Source: RDYJ01 sp034931405 (lineage in GTDB: Bacteria > Cyanobacteriota > Cyanobacteriia > Cyanobacteriales > Nostocaceae). Taken from it: a stretch of 64,000 bases of DNA. The stretch lies in assembly GCF_034931405.1 (NCBI RefSeq), contig NZ_JAYGHA010000029.1, positions 1 to 64,000 on the forward strand, written 5' to 3'. The position numbers and the translations under genes were made by a program. Under the pieces are notes generated by a model that was given only the letters and a program-made list of their open reading frames with translations, was not told the DNA's origin and ran no database searches. Positions 33,473-43,111 of this stretch are shown here, piece by piece (within the stretch, counting starts at the first letter, position 1; each line of letters opens with the position of its first letter).

Positions 33473-33766
33473 ATGAGAATTATTGCTCGGAGTACCCTAA
33501 GAGAATATTGGCAAAAACATCCTGATACAGAACAGCCTTTAAAAGCATGGTTTGATGATGCTTCCCGTGCAAATTGGCAAAATCCATCAGATATTAAAGA
33601 AGTTTATGCTAATGCCAGTATTATTGCCAATAACCGAGTAATTTTTAATATTAAAGGTAATAATTATCGTTTAATTATCCATATTCGTTATGAAATTGGC
33701 ATTGTTTTTATTCGCTTTATTGGTACTCATCAAGAATATGACAAAATAGATGCTACAATTGTTTAA
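33473..33766 (+). CDS. HigB-type mRNA interferase toxin
   Basis: A 97-aa HigB (type II) toxin. Motifs: MRIIARSTLREYWQKHPDTE, ASRANWQNPSDIKEVYANAS, NRVIFNIKGNNYRLIIHI and FIRFIGTHQEYDKID. I chose the Met at 33473 over a GTG further upstream because the family starts MRIIA. It should cut translated mRNA at the ribosome. It precedes the HigA-like gene by 14 bp, with AGGAGG in that gap for the antitoxin. Confidence 0.9.
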   Translation: MRIIARSTLREYWQKHPDTEQPLKAWFDDASRANWQNPSDIKEVYANASIIANNRVIFNIKGNNYRLIIHIRYEIGIVFIRFIGTHQEYDKIDATIV

Positions 33767-33780
33767 GGAGGTTTGATATT

Positions 33781-34077
33781 ATGAACTTAAAACCCATTAA
33801 AACAGAAACAGATTATCAACAGGCATTAAAAGAAATCGAACAAATTTTTGATGCTGAACCTCATACACCAGAATATGAAAAATTAGATATTTTAACGACT
33901 TTAGTAGAAGTCTATGAACATCAAAATTATCCTATTGATACTCCATCTCCTATCGCAGCCATATTATATTATTTAGAAAGTCGTAATCAAGGAATTTCTA
34001 CTTTTATTGAAAATTTAAAACATCATGGAGTTAGTGAAGAAATAATTAATAGAGCTTTAAATGAAATGACTCACTGA
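33781..34077 (+). CDS. HigA-like antitoxin lacking the usual helix-turn-helix
   Basis: A 98-aa protein. The first 65 residues (NLKPIKTETDYQQALKEIEQ, FDAEPHTPEYEKLDILTTLV, EVYEHQNYPIDTPSPIAAIL) match the HigA/COG5499 antitoxin family. In ordinary members the rest is an XRE helix-turn-helix of about 55 residues. Here the C-terminus is shorter and different (YYLESRNQGISTFIENLKHH then GVSEEIINRALNEMTH). It is therefore an atypical antitoxin that may neutralise HigB but may not bind DNA. AAGGAGG upstream of the ATG is a strong ribosome binding site. Confidence 0.8.
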   Translation: MNLKPIKTETDYQQALKEIEQIFDAEPHTPEYEKLDILTTLVEVYEHQNYPIDTPSPIAAILYYLESRNQGISTFIENLKHHGVSEEIINRALNEMTH

Positions 34078-34128
34078 TTATTGATTATCATATCATCAAA
34101 TAATTGTAGTCAGAGGTAAATTAAATTT

Positions 34129-34560
34129 ATGACCACAACCTATCAAACAGATTTCAATATGTGGCTTGAAGAAACAGCCAAATTATTACTAGAAAATCGC
34201 TGGCAAGAAATAGATAAAGAACATTTAATTGAGGAGATTTCTGAATTGGGTAAAAGTGAAAAGAGGGCAATTTCTAGTCAATTAATTCGCCTACTTTTAC
34301 ACTTGCTGAAATGGCAATATCAACCTCAACGACGTTCAGATAGTTGGCTAGACTCTATCACAGATGCACGCACTCAAATTGAATTAACTATTAAAGATAG
34401 TCCCAGTCTCAAAAATTATCCTCAAGAACAATTACAAGAAAGCTATGAAAAAGCACGTCGTCAAGCAGCTAAACAAACAGGATTGATAATTTCCACATTT
34501 CCCGAAGAATGTCTTTATAAATTAGAGTTAGTTTTAGATGAAGAATGGCTACCAGAATAA
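34129..34560 (+). CDS. DUF29 family protein
   Basis: A 143-aa DUF29 protein, one of many in filamentous cyanobacteria. Motifs are TDFNMWLEETAKLLLENRWQ, EIDKEHLIEEISELGKSEKR, HLLKWQYQPQRRSDSW and the C-terminal FPEECLYKLELVLDEEWLPE. All-helical, cytoplasmic, function unknown. It ends 70 bp before the convergent ndhD1 gene. A fragment of another DUF29 gene lies at 6571. Confidence 0.92.
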   Translation: MTTTYQTDFNMWLEETAKLLLENRWQEIDKEHLIEEISELGKSEKRAISSQLIRLLLHLLKWQYQPQRRSDSWLDSITDARTQIELTIKDSPSLKNYPQEQLQESYEKARRQAAKQTGLIISTFPEECLYKLELVLDEEWLPE

Positions 34561-34566
34561 AAAAGC

Positions 34567-34597
34567 TAAAAAAAAGGGCAGGTATCAAACCCACCCT
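34567..34597 (-). terminator. Rho-independent terminator of ndhD1
   Basis: On the minus strand AGGGTGGGT pairs with ACCTGCCCT (two G-U pairs) around a 5-nt loop and runs into TTTTTTTT. It starts 33 bp after the ndhD1 stop codon. Confidence 0.8.
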
Positions 34598-34629
34598 CAT
34601 CATAACTCGTATTTGTAATTACGAATTAT

Positions 34630-36207
34630 TTAATTACCAATTATTGGCGCACTCAAAGAAACAGTTCCCACCGCTTTATCAGCCGTCAAAGTTGGTACAG
34701 AATCACGCAATCTTGCTGTCAATTGTACTGTTGTAGCGTCGTACATTTGAGTTAGCAACTTGGGATAAAAACCAATCCCAATAATGGGAATCAATAAACA
34801 AGCAATGATAAATACTTCACGGGGTTCAGCATCTATCAAATTTTGGTGAGAAACTAACTCTTCGTTTTCTTGACCGTAGAAAATTTCTCGCAACATTGAA
34901 AGTAGATAAATTGGCGTTAAAATCACACCAACAGCCATCAAGAAAATGACAATTACTTTGAATGTCGGGTTATAAGCATCGCTAGTAGCAAAGCCCACAA
35001 ACACCATTAATTCCGCTACAAAACCACTCATTCCTGGCAATGCTAAAGATGCCATTGAACAAGTTGTAAACATAGCGAAAATCTTCCGCATTCTTTTACC
35101 AACACCACCCATTTCATCTAACATTAAGGTGTGTGTCCGGTCATAAGTTGCACCGACTAAAAAGAACAAACTCGCCCCAATTAATCCGTGAGAAACCATT
35201 TGTAAAACTGCCCCACTCAAACCCAAATCGGTGAAAGAGGCAATACCAATCAGAACAAAGCCCATGTGAGAAATTGAAGAGTAGGCAATTTTCCGTTTTA
35301 AGTTCCTCTGGGCAAAGGATGTTAAAGCAGCATAGATGATATTTACTACCCCCAAAATCACCAACACTGGGGCAACATAAGCATGGGCATCGGGTAGCAT
35401 TTGGGCATTCATGCGAATTAAGGCATAACCACCCATTTTTAACAGAATACCTGCTAGTAACATATGCACGGGGGCTGTAGCTTCACCGTGGGCATCTGGT
35501 AGCCAGGTATGCAAAGGAATGATAGGCAACTTCACAGCGTAGGCAATGAGGAAGCCAGCGTACAGTAAAAGTTGTAAATTGAGTCCAAAATCTTTCAATG
35601 CGAGCGATCGCATATCAAAGGTAACTGTATCGCCATAAAATCCCATCGTCAAGGAAGACAGCAAAATAAACAGCGAACCGCCAGCAGTGTATAAAATAAA
35701 CTTGGTCGCTGCATATTGGCGTTTTTTACCGCCCCAAATCGACAACAGGAAGTAAATTGGTACAAGTTCCAGTTCCCACACCAGGAAGAATAACAGCATA
35801 TCCTGGACAGCGAACACAGCAATTTGGCCGCCATACATCGCCAAAATCAAAAAGAAAAATAATTTCGGCTTGAAGGTGACAGGCCAAGCTGCTAAAACCG
35901 CCAAGGTGGTAATGAACCCAGTTAAGAGAATCAGGGGCATAGATAAGCCATCAGCGCCCACTGACCAATTTAAACCCAATTGGGGAACCCAGGGGTAACT
36001 CTCCACCAGTTGCAAATCGGGATTGGAGAAATCGTACCCAGTGCAAAAAGCGTAAACAATCAGCGCGAAATCTATCAACCCAACGATGAGAGAATACCAG
36101 CGCACCGTTTTGCCGTCTTTATCTGGGATGATGGGAAGCAGTAGCGACGCGGCTATGGGAAATAAAATAATCGTCGTCAACCACGGGAAATTAGCTATAT
36201 TCATCAC
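34630..36207 (-). CDS. NAD(P)H-quinone oxidoreductase subunit 4 (NdhD1)
   Basis: A 525-aa proton-pumping subunit of the NDH-1L complex in the thylakoid membrane, in respiration and cyclic electron flow. Fourteen hydrophobic helices are visible. Family motifs include LNWSVGADGLSMPLILLTGF, LFFLVWELELVPIYFLLSIW, GGKKRQYAATKFILYTAGGS and HTWLPDAHGEATAPVHMLLA (pumping-channel Lys/His region), with MLREIFYGQENEEL near the end. The length fits NdhD1 rather than the CO2-uptake NdhD3/4. In related genomes it follows ndhF1 closely; here they are 4 kb apart. Its upstream region contains hairpins. Confidence 0.95.
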   Translation of the reverse strand: MMNIANFPWLTTIILFPIAASLLLPIIPDKDGKTVRWYSLIVGLIDFALIVYAFCTGYDFSNPDLQLVESYPWVPQLGLNWSVGADGLSMPLILLTGFITTLAVLAAWPVTFKPKLFFFLILAMYGGQIAVFAVQDMLLFFLVWELELVPIYFLLSIWGGKKRQYAATKFILYTAGGSLFILLSSLTMGFYGDTVTFDMRSLALKDFGLNLQLLLYAGFLIAYAVKLPIIPLHTWLPDAHGEATAPVHMLLAGILLKMGGYALIRMNAQMLPDAHAYVAPVLVILGVVNIIYAALTSFAQRNLKRKIAYSSISHMGFVLIGIASFTDLGLSGAVLQMVSHGLIGASLFFLVGATYDRTHTLMLDEMGGVGKRMRKIFAMFTTCSMASLALPGMSGFVAELMVFVGFATSDAYNPTFKVIVIFLMAVGVILTPIYLLSMLREIFYGQENEELVSHQNLIDAEPREVFIIACLLIPIIGIGFYPKLLTQMYDATTVQLTARLRDSVPTLTADKAVGTVSLSAPIIGN

Positions 36208-36679
36208 AATCAGTCAGCAATTAAAATCATGTTTGGCAAAAAGTCACAGTTAATAACTAACAGCTTTTTGGCAATTTTCCCTTCATTGTTAGGTTGATTT
36301 AATTAAATTGGCAATACCCCACCCTCCCAGATGCACCATTAGACCACTTCTTGTTGTGCATCTGGCAGGTAAACTGCCCGCCAATTGGCTCAATTTGAGC
36401 AATTATGGCATCTGTACGACATTAAATGGCAAATTTGTCTGAATCAGGATGTCCAGGATTAAAGGATTGACAAGATGATCTTTTTCCACAGTTAAATGTT
36501 ATACAATGTCTGTACCATCAGCTTGGTAATGTTTTCCACGTACACCACCTGTAAAATTGTATTCTGGGAGCATTTTGTTATCTGTGATATCTGACCTGTT
36601 CAGATTTAATATTGTTCATAATGTTGATTGAGTTATTTTTAGTAGAATAAACTGGTAAAGTTTAAAAGGAAATTAGATT
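36208..36679. other. 5' region of ndhD1 with hairpins
   Basis: 472 bp. On the ndhD1 side it carries CAGATGCAC (36329-36337) paired with GTGCATCTG (36356-36364) and GGCAG/CTGCC (36364-36378). Further out lies a TGTCTGAATCAGGAT repeat copy (36435-36475). No gene. Confidence 0.5.
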
Positions 36680-36910
36680 ATGTCATCTCCAGCAATTACT
36701 ACTGTAATTCAAATGATGGAATCTTTATCTGAAGATGTACAAGAACAAGTTGCAGAACATCTGAGAGAATATTTAGCAGATTTGCAAGATGAACTGAAAT
36801 GGGATAATTCATTTAAGAAAAGTCAAAATAAATTGATTGCATCTGCTCAACGTGCAAAAAGAGAGATTACTGAAGGACTTGCAACACCAATGGATTATGA
36901 CAAGTTATAA
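36680..36910 (+). CDS. Small acidic orphan antitoxin-like protein
   Basis: A 76-aa helical protein: TVIQMMESLSEDVQEQVAEH, LREYLADLQDELKWDNSFKK, LIASAQRAKREITEGLATPM. It resembles small antitoxin-type proteins of cyanobacteria (compare the two at 58202 and 58935 in size and layout), but no toxin gene follows. AAAAGGAAA lies upstream of the ATG. Function unknown. Confidence 0.6.
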   Translation: MSSPAITTVIQMMESLSEDVQEQVAEHLREYLADLQDELKWDNSFKKSQNKLIASAQRAKREITEGLATPMDYDKL

Positions 36911-36922
36911 AGTCTGCAACTT

Positions 36923-37174
36923 CTTAATTGTCTGAATCAGGATACCCAGGATTAAAGGATTTACAGGATTTTTTATGAATATTTATCTGGGAATGTTTCA
37001 GGTTTTAAAGATTAGTTTTTCTCTTCATTCTTAAAATGCTTAATTGTCTGAATCAGGATGCCCAGGATTAGAGGATTTACAGGATTTTTTATGAATATTT
37101 ATCTGAGAATATTTCAGATTTTAAAGATGAGTTTTTTTCTACATCCTGAACATCCTTAAATCCTGATTCAGACA
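36923..37174. repeat. Tandem and inverted TGTCTGAATCAGGAT repeats
   Basis: A unit of about 100 bp (CTTAATTGTCTGAATCAGGA to GAGTTTTTTTC) occurs at 36923-37020 and 37039-37139 in tandem. The reverse complement of its start (CATCCTTAAATCCTGATTCA) is at 37151-37170, and a shortened copy is at 36435-36475. Inverted copies can form a long hairpin. Confidence 0.8.
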
Positions 37175-37210
37175 GTAGGATGTGTAAGCGAAGCGTAACG
37201 CACAAAATTG

Positions 37211-37247
37211 ATTAAATTTAATCTCATGAATTAATGTGAGTTAAGTT
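37211..37247 (+). repeat. Imperfect direct repeat, left copy (AATCTCATGAATTAATGTG)
   Basis: ATTAAATTTAATCTCATGAA and TTAATGTGAGTTA match 39199-39233 with three or four differences. The copies flank the segment 37.25-39.2 kb. Confidence 0.65.
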
Positions 37248-37421
37248 TATGGGACAATTATTCATGTAGATATTAGAGATGGAAAAATTTGGATTCAGAT
37301 GGATTTTACTGAGGAAGGGGTAGCTAGTGAGTTGGTAGATTTGGGAGTACCAAAAACGGATATAGTTTTAGGTTTTAAGCCACCTTATATGAGACAGTTT
37401 ACTGATTTTGCATCGGTTTAG
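37245..37421 (+). pseudogene. XisI (fdxN element excision controlling factor) C-terminal stump
   Basis: The frame from 37245 reads VYGTIIHVDIRDGKIWIQMD then FTEEGVASELVDLGVPKTDI, VLGFKPPYMRQFTDFASV and stop. This is the C-terminal half of XisI. The N-terminal half is absent, and homology begins within a few bases of the end of the dispersed repeat at 37211-37247. No xisH gene is present nearby. Confidence 0.85.
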
Positions 37422-37608
37422 ATTTTTTATTTAATTTTTATATTTTGCTAACTTGATAATAACTTGATTTTTTGGGATAGGCTTTTTGCTTATCCCTTTT
37501 TTTTCGTGCAAATACGCAAATAAGCAAACCTGGAGTGTGCATATTACTAAATATCTAATTTAGCAGTTGTATAATATAATTGATCTAAGATTATAAAATT
37601 TTGAACTT

Positions 37609-37863
37609 ATGCAAATTACAAAAATAGCAACTGGTGCTGGAATGCCTCATGGTATAGGACAATCTAATTCTTGGAAAGATTTTTCTACAAGTTATTATTC
37701 AGGGACTACCTATCGGGGAGGATATATGTATTATACTTGTTTCAGTAAGTTAAGCTTAGAAGAAAGAAAAGCAAAATCTTTACATCAAAAAGCGAAAGCT
37801 AAAAAATTTAGGAAATTGATAGAAAGTGTTGAAATGTGCAATGTTAATGTAAGAAGACGGTAA
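37609..37863 (+). CDS. Small Gly/Tyr-rich then Lys-rich protein, unknown
   Basis: An 84-aa open frame with an unusual composition. The first half (GAGMPHGIGQSNSWKDFSTS, YYSGTTYRGGYMYYTCFSK) is rich in Gly, Tyr and Ser; the second half (LSLEERKAKSLHQKAKAKKF) is a basic helix. I do not recognise it. It could be a small structural or peptide-precursor-like protein, or a non-coding frame. There is no clear Shine-Dalgarno. It is flanked by repeats. Confidence 0.4.
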   Translation: MQITKIATGAGMPHGIGQSNSWKDFSTSYYSGTTYRGGYMYYTCFSKLSLEERKAKSLHQKAKAKKFRKLIESVEMCNVNVRRR

Positions 37864-38115
37864 TAAAAAATAAGCTGTTACGCATTTACTTTTTTTGATC
37901 AAAAGCCTTACTAAAACAATTTTAGGCGGCAAAATATTAAATTTAGCTACGTAATAGCTTATCTTAATTATCATCTATTAAATTGAAATATAGAATTACT
38001 AAAAAAAGGAGAAATTGAATTGCACAATTTTGGCAAATAGATATTTATTACTTTTCAGGATATCAATTGATTCTAAAAAACTAAAAAATTTAAGGCTATT
38101 ACGATCTAAAAATAC

Positions 38116-38886
38116 ATGATTTACACTAATTTACTTGATAACCTACCAGCTATAATAGGTTTATTGATAGCAGGGCTATGGCTCATTCACAAATCTATAT
38201 TCATTGCTTATAGATTAGATATAATCACGGAAATGTTTAGTTGGCTTAAGCAGAAATCAATTATTATTCCATCTTTATTATTTATAATATCTCCATTCGT
38301 TTCAACTTCAATATTTGAGATTTCTGTGGAAAATGTAGATAATTTTATAAAGGCTTTTACTCCTATTACTTGTGTTGCAGCTTATATTGCATATCAACAG
38401 TATCAAATAAATCGACAGCAGTTAAGAAAAAGTTTATCTGAGAAACGATTAGAAATCTATGTATTAGCAATGACTTTATTTACTTCTGTTCAAATGAATA
38501 ATAGTATTGAAATAATACAAGATAAAATAAATAGTTATCTACCTAGACTATTTGAAGCCGAATTTTTATTTGGAGAAGAAGTTAATCAAAAACTTAGAGA
38601 AATTTATGACAAAGCTAATGAATTAGTTATTCTAAAAAAAATTATTGATGAAACAAATAAACATGGAAAAGAACAACAAGAATCAAATTCTTCTGAATGG
38701 TATAATATAAATGAAGGAGATATAAAATCAGAAGCGCAGAGAAACGGCGAAAAATTAAATATTTGTACAAAACAAATTAAGGAAATTAGAAAATGGTTTG
38801 AAGTTCAAACACCCAGCGAAATAACATCTCTATTTTATCCATATATTAATTTGTCAAACATTGGTATTGATAAAAATAAAAACTAA
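38116..38886 (+). CDS. Membrane protein with cytoplasmic helical domain, unknown
   Basis: A 256-aa protein. Two or three N-terminal membrane helices (IIGLLIAGLWLIHKSIFIAY, SIIIPSLLFIISPFVSTSIF, CVAAYIAYQQY) are followed by QYQINRQQLRKSLSEKRLEI. This Q..R..L...KR..IY linker is a recurring design of orphan membrane proteins in accessory regions. The C-terminal 150 residues are helical and charged. AT content is high and unlike the ndh genes, suggesting recent acquisition. Function unknown. Confidence 0.65.
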   Translation: MIYTNLLDNLPAIIGLLIAGLWLIHKSIFIAYRLDIITEMFSWLKQKSIIIPSLLFIISPFVSTSIFEISVENVDNFIKAFTPITCVAAYIAYQQYQINRQQLRKSLSEKRLEIYVLAMTLFTSVQMNNSIEIIQDKINSYLPRLFEAEFLFGEEVNQKLREIYDKANELVILKKIIDETNKHGKEQQESNSSEWYNINEGDIKSEAQRNGEKLNICTKQIKEIRKWFEVQTPSEITSLFYPYINLSNIGIDKNKN

Positions 38887-38893
38887 TTTTTTT

Positions 38894-38946
38894 AGTCCAC
38901 GCAGGTGGACTTCGTTTGTACAGCAGCGATTTCTAATCGCTAGGGC
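38894..38946. repeat. Dispersed hairpin repeat AGTCCACGCAGGTGGACT
   Basis: AGTCCACgcaGGTGGACT forms a 7-bp hairpin and GCGATTTCTAATCGC forms a second one. This pair linked by TCGTTTGTACAGCA is a common intergenic repeat design of Nostocales. Confidence 0.65.
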
Positions 38947-38955
38947 TTTCTGGTA

Positions 38956-39192
38956 TTATTGCTCAAAATCTGGAAGAGAAAAACCTTTCCACTTTAAAAG
39001 TGCATAGGCATAAGCTTTTTTCAACATTAAATAATCAGCACTCACTCGCAGATATTTCAACAACAACCTATCAGATTCACTTAATTGATTATTTTGATTT
39101 TTTTCTAGCAATTGAAAATGTAATTCTTGCTGACTTTCTGGAATTTGACTTTGAGCAATATTTAATAATTCCTCAATCGTTAATTCTTGCAT
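38956..39192 (-). CDS. Small conserved cyanobacterial protein, unknown function
   Basis: A 78-aa protein starting MQELTIEELLNIAQSQIPES; the rest is QLLEKNQNNQLSESDRLLLK, YLRVSADYLMLKKAYAYALL and KWKGFSLP. I recall families of this form (a helical protein ending in an Ala-Leu-Leu-x-Trp-x-Gly motif) in cyanobacteria, without function and often near toxin-like genes. The frame extends 8 codons upstream, but those codons lie in a dispersed repeat, so I chose the internal Met at 39192. Confidence 0.6.
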   Translation of the reverse strand: MQELTIEELLNIAQSQIPESQQELHFQLLEKNQNNQLSESDRLLLKYLRVSADYLMLKKAYAYALLKWKGFSLPDFEQ

Positions 39193-39198
39193 AACCAT

Positions 39199-39236
39199 GA
39201 TCAAATTGAATCTCATGAATTAATGTGCGTTAGGAT
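39199..39236 (+). repeat. Imperfect direct repeat, right copy (AATCTCATGAATTAATGTG)
   Basis: Matches 37211-37247. A GTAACGCAC motif is also shared close to both copies (37195-37203, 39242-39250). Confidence 0.65.
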
Positions 39237-39293
39237 GGCGACGTAACGCACCTTATAAACTAGAACTGAGCGCGTATAAATATATCCCTATAA

Positions 39294-39318
39294 GAGACTT
39301 ACGCAAACAGTAAGTCTC
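39294..39318. repeat. Short hairpin GAGACTTAC...GTAAGTCTC
   Basis: A 9-bp perfect inverted repeat with a 7-nt loop (GCAAACA). The ACTTACGCAA text also occurs in the ends of the MITE at 28512-28635, so it may be a minimal relative. Confidence 0.6.
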
Positions 39319-39359
39319 CTATGGGAAGATTGCAACAATCAAACCTTAAATGCTACGGT

Positions 39360-39641
39360 TTAGATGTCTAAGGTTAACTGCTTTGGTAGCTGTTGTAAAA
39401 TTAAATCAACAAAAGCTGTATTCCATTTGATGACTCCATTGCGAAAATTAACAAAGGGTTCTGCTTTTTTAGTAGGTTGCCATTGCGAGTCTTCGTTAAT
39501 TTTCTCGACATATCCCATCTTTGCTAACATTGTGTAGAAACTTTCTCGACTCCATTTTCTTCCAGTTTCTACACTTAGTCTTTTTCTAACAATTATATCT
39601 CCAGAATATTTCGGTTGCAAAGATTCAGTATTTTGTGTCAT
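39360..39641 (-). CDS. Hypothetical protein, unknown function
   Basis: A 93-aa protein from the Met at 39641 (MTQNTESLQPKYSGDIIVRK), which has AGGAG upstream; the frame is open back to a GTG at 39746. The rest (RKWSRESFYTMLAKMGYVEK, SQWQPTKKAEPFVNFRNGVI, KWNTAFVDLILQQLPKQL) looks like a small winged-helix-type domain, with a phage-antirepressor-like pattern W.PT.K...FV. I do not recognise the family with confidence. Confidence 0.5.
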   Translation of the reverse strand: MTQNTESLQPKYSGDIIVRKRLSVETGRKWSRESFYTMLAKMGYVEKINEDSQWQPTKKAEPFVNFRNGVIKWNTAFVDLILQQLPKQLTLDI

Positions 39642-40141
39642 GATGAAATAGACTCCTTTTATTGCTAAGGAATTGGTTATTGCTAAGGCATGGAGTCCCT
39701 GATCTGGTAAATCAGGAACAGTTTTATTTTCAAGAAATGTCAGCACAGCTTGTCCGAGCTACGCTGGCATTTATAATTTATAGGTTATATAAAAAATGTT
39801 CCCTCCCTTTAATTACTGAGATGAGAACATAATAAAGTTATTTTCATAAAAACACAATAAAAAAATTGCCTAATTTTAGAATTTTATAGGACAGAAGAGA
39901 TAATATTCGATTTTGTTATTTAATTCTTACCTGTAACTGTAACTAGTTATAGGTATTATTTCATTGAAAATATACCGTAACTATTTTTATTTGTCAACTA
40001 TTACAACACAGTCTAGTTAAAAGTCTTGTAGGCTAGGCATCTTGAAGATTCCCTCTCTTCCTTCTTCTTCTTCCTCTCTTCCCTTCGCTTCCTTCGCTTC
40101 TTCGTGGTTCAATAACTCTGCGTCCTCTGCGCCTCTGCGTG
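39642..40141. other. Gap before ndhF1 terminator
   Basis: About 500 bp. Part is the possible N-terminal extension of the preceding hypothetical gene. The rest is AT-rich, with a CTCTGCGTCCTCTGCGCC dispersed repeat at about 40118-40140. No gene seen. Confidence 0.45.
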
Positions 40142-40175
40142 CAAAAAAACAGGGGCAGGGAAAACCCCACCCCCA
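40142..40175 (-). terminator. Rho-independent terminator of ndhF1
   Basis: On the minus strand GGGGGTGGGG pairs with CCCTGCCCCT around TTTT and runs into TTTTTTT. It starts 7 bp after the ndhF1 stop, so ndhF1 ends transcription separately from ndhD1. Confidence 0.8.
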
Positions 40176-40181
40176 TAAAAA

Positions 40182-42260
<2,079 letters not shown>

Positions 42261-42472
42261 TGACGCCTACTTTTAGAATTCTTGACAAAGTTAGGACAGT
42301 GCTGTATGGGTTGATTCCACAGGCAACTGTCCAGGTTGGAGCTATTAATAATTGTGACAGCTATAATTTTATTGGATCAATCAGGATAAACCAAATAAAC
42401 ATCTACTCTTTTGTCCCTACCCCCTCCTACGGAACGTGTTACGAACAAAAGGTAATATTGGTTTGGTTTCCT

Positions 42473-42507
42473 ATAAAATACCCCACCCGCAGATAATTGG
42501 GTGAGGT
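42473..42507 (-). terminator. Terminator-like hairpin
   Basis: On the minus strand ACCTCACCC pairs with GGGTGGGGT (one G-T pair) and is followed by ATTTTAT. It may end transcription from the thioredoxin gene, 217 bp upstream on that strand. Confidence 0.5.
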
Positions 42508-42668
42508 GTTAAGCATGGTTTTAGATTTGGGATAGGGAATAATGATCTCCAAAAAATAAATTATCAGGATTAACTAACCGCTCCAGGCGCAGAGAAGGCA
42601 GAGGAATGAGGGTTTGAGAGATTGTTTGCGTTAGGTGGTTGAGTGTTTTTTTATTTGGAAGTCCCTTA

Positions 42669-42721
42669 ACCCCAGTCCCCAGTCCCCATTCCCCAGTCCC
42701 CATTCCCCATTCCCCATTCCC
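42669..42721. repeat. STRR heptamers CCCCAGT/CCCCATT
   Basis: Seven to eight tandem heptamers of CCCCAGT and CCCCATT, ending at the thioredoxin stop region. The same two units occur at 26300-26356. Confidence 0.85.
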
Positions 42722-42724
42722 TAA

Positions 42725-43111
42725 TTACACTGATTGGCACTCTAAGTCGGCTGTTTTTGCTATACTGTAGGTTTTATTACTACTCATGTAGATGAGTTTA
42801 ATTTCTTCTAAAGCCAGACGTAAATCGTCTCTACTGCGAAAACCCTCTAGGCGCTGTCGGACTATGCCTTTTTCAATTAACAGTAAAGTTGGTAGTGACT
42901 TCAGTCTATAAGTGGTAGATAGTTTGAAATTTTGGTCGGCGTTAACCCCCACAAGTTTAATTTCGTCGCCACATTGAGCTTGAAATTGTAACAGCAGAGG
43001 ATGGATGATGCGACACAGGCCACACCAAGGAGCCTCAAAATTAACTAAAACAGGAATTGGAGATTCTAAAACTTCTTGAGTAAATGTCCGCTCACTAACC
43101 GACAACACCAT
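42725..43111 (-). CDS. Thioredoxin family protein
   Basis: A 128-aa thioredoxin-fold protein with the active site WCGLC in NFEAPWCGLCRIIHPLLLQF; the usual thioredoxin sequence is WCGPC, and Leu instead of Pro changes the redox potential. The cis-proline is in SLPTLLLIEKG. The C-terminal tail of about 20 residues is not part of the fold. It belongs to the cyanobacterial thioredoxin-like group near ndh genes and may reduce target disulfides in the cytoplasm. Confidence 0.88.
   Translation of the reverse strand: MVLSVSERTFTQEVLESPIPVLVNFEAPWCGLCRIIHPLLLQFQAQCGDEIKLVGVNADQNFKLSTTYRLKSLPTLLLIEKGIVRQRLEGFRSRDDLRLALEEIKLIYMSSNKTYSIAKTADLECQSV

Larger units (their letters stand above)
36911..37608. 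other. Repeat-rich gap with XisI stump
   Basis: 698 bp without an intact gene. It contains two tandem copies of a TGTCTGAATCAGGAT repeat, one inverted copy, one copy of a 37-bp direct repeat and the C-terminal half of xisI. The stretch 37422-37608 shows nothing further. Confidence 0.6.
42261..42724. other. Intergenic region upstream of ndhF1
   Basis: 464 bp. It contains a minus-strand terminator-like hairpin (42473-42507) and a CCCCAGT/CCCCATT heptamer array (42669-42721). The part next to ndhF1 probably holds its promoter and leader; no element is clear. Confidence 0.5.
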
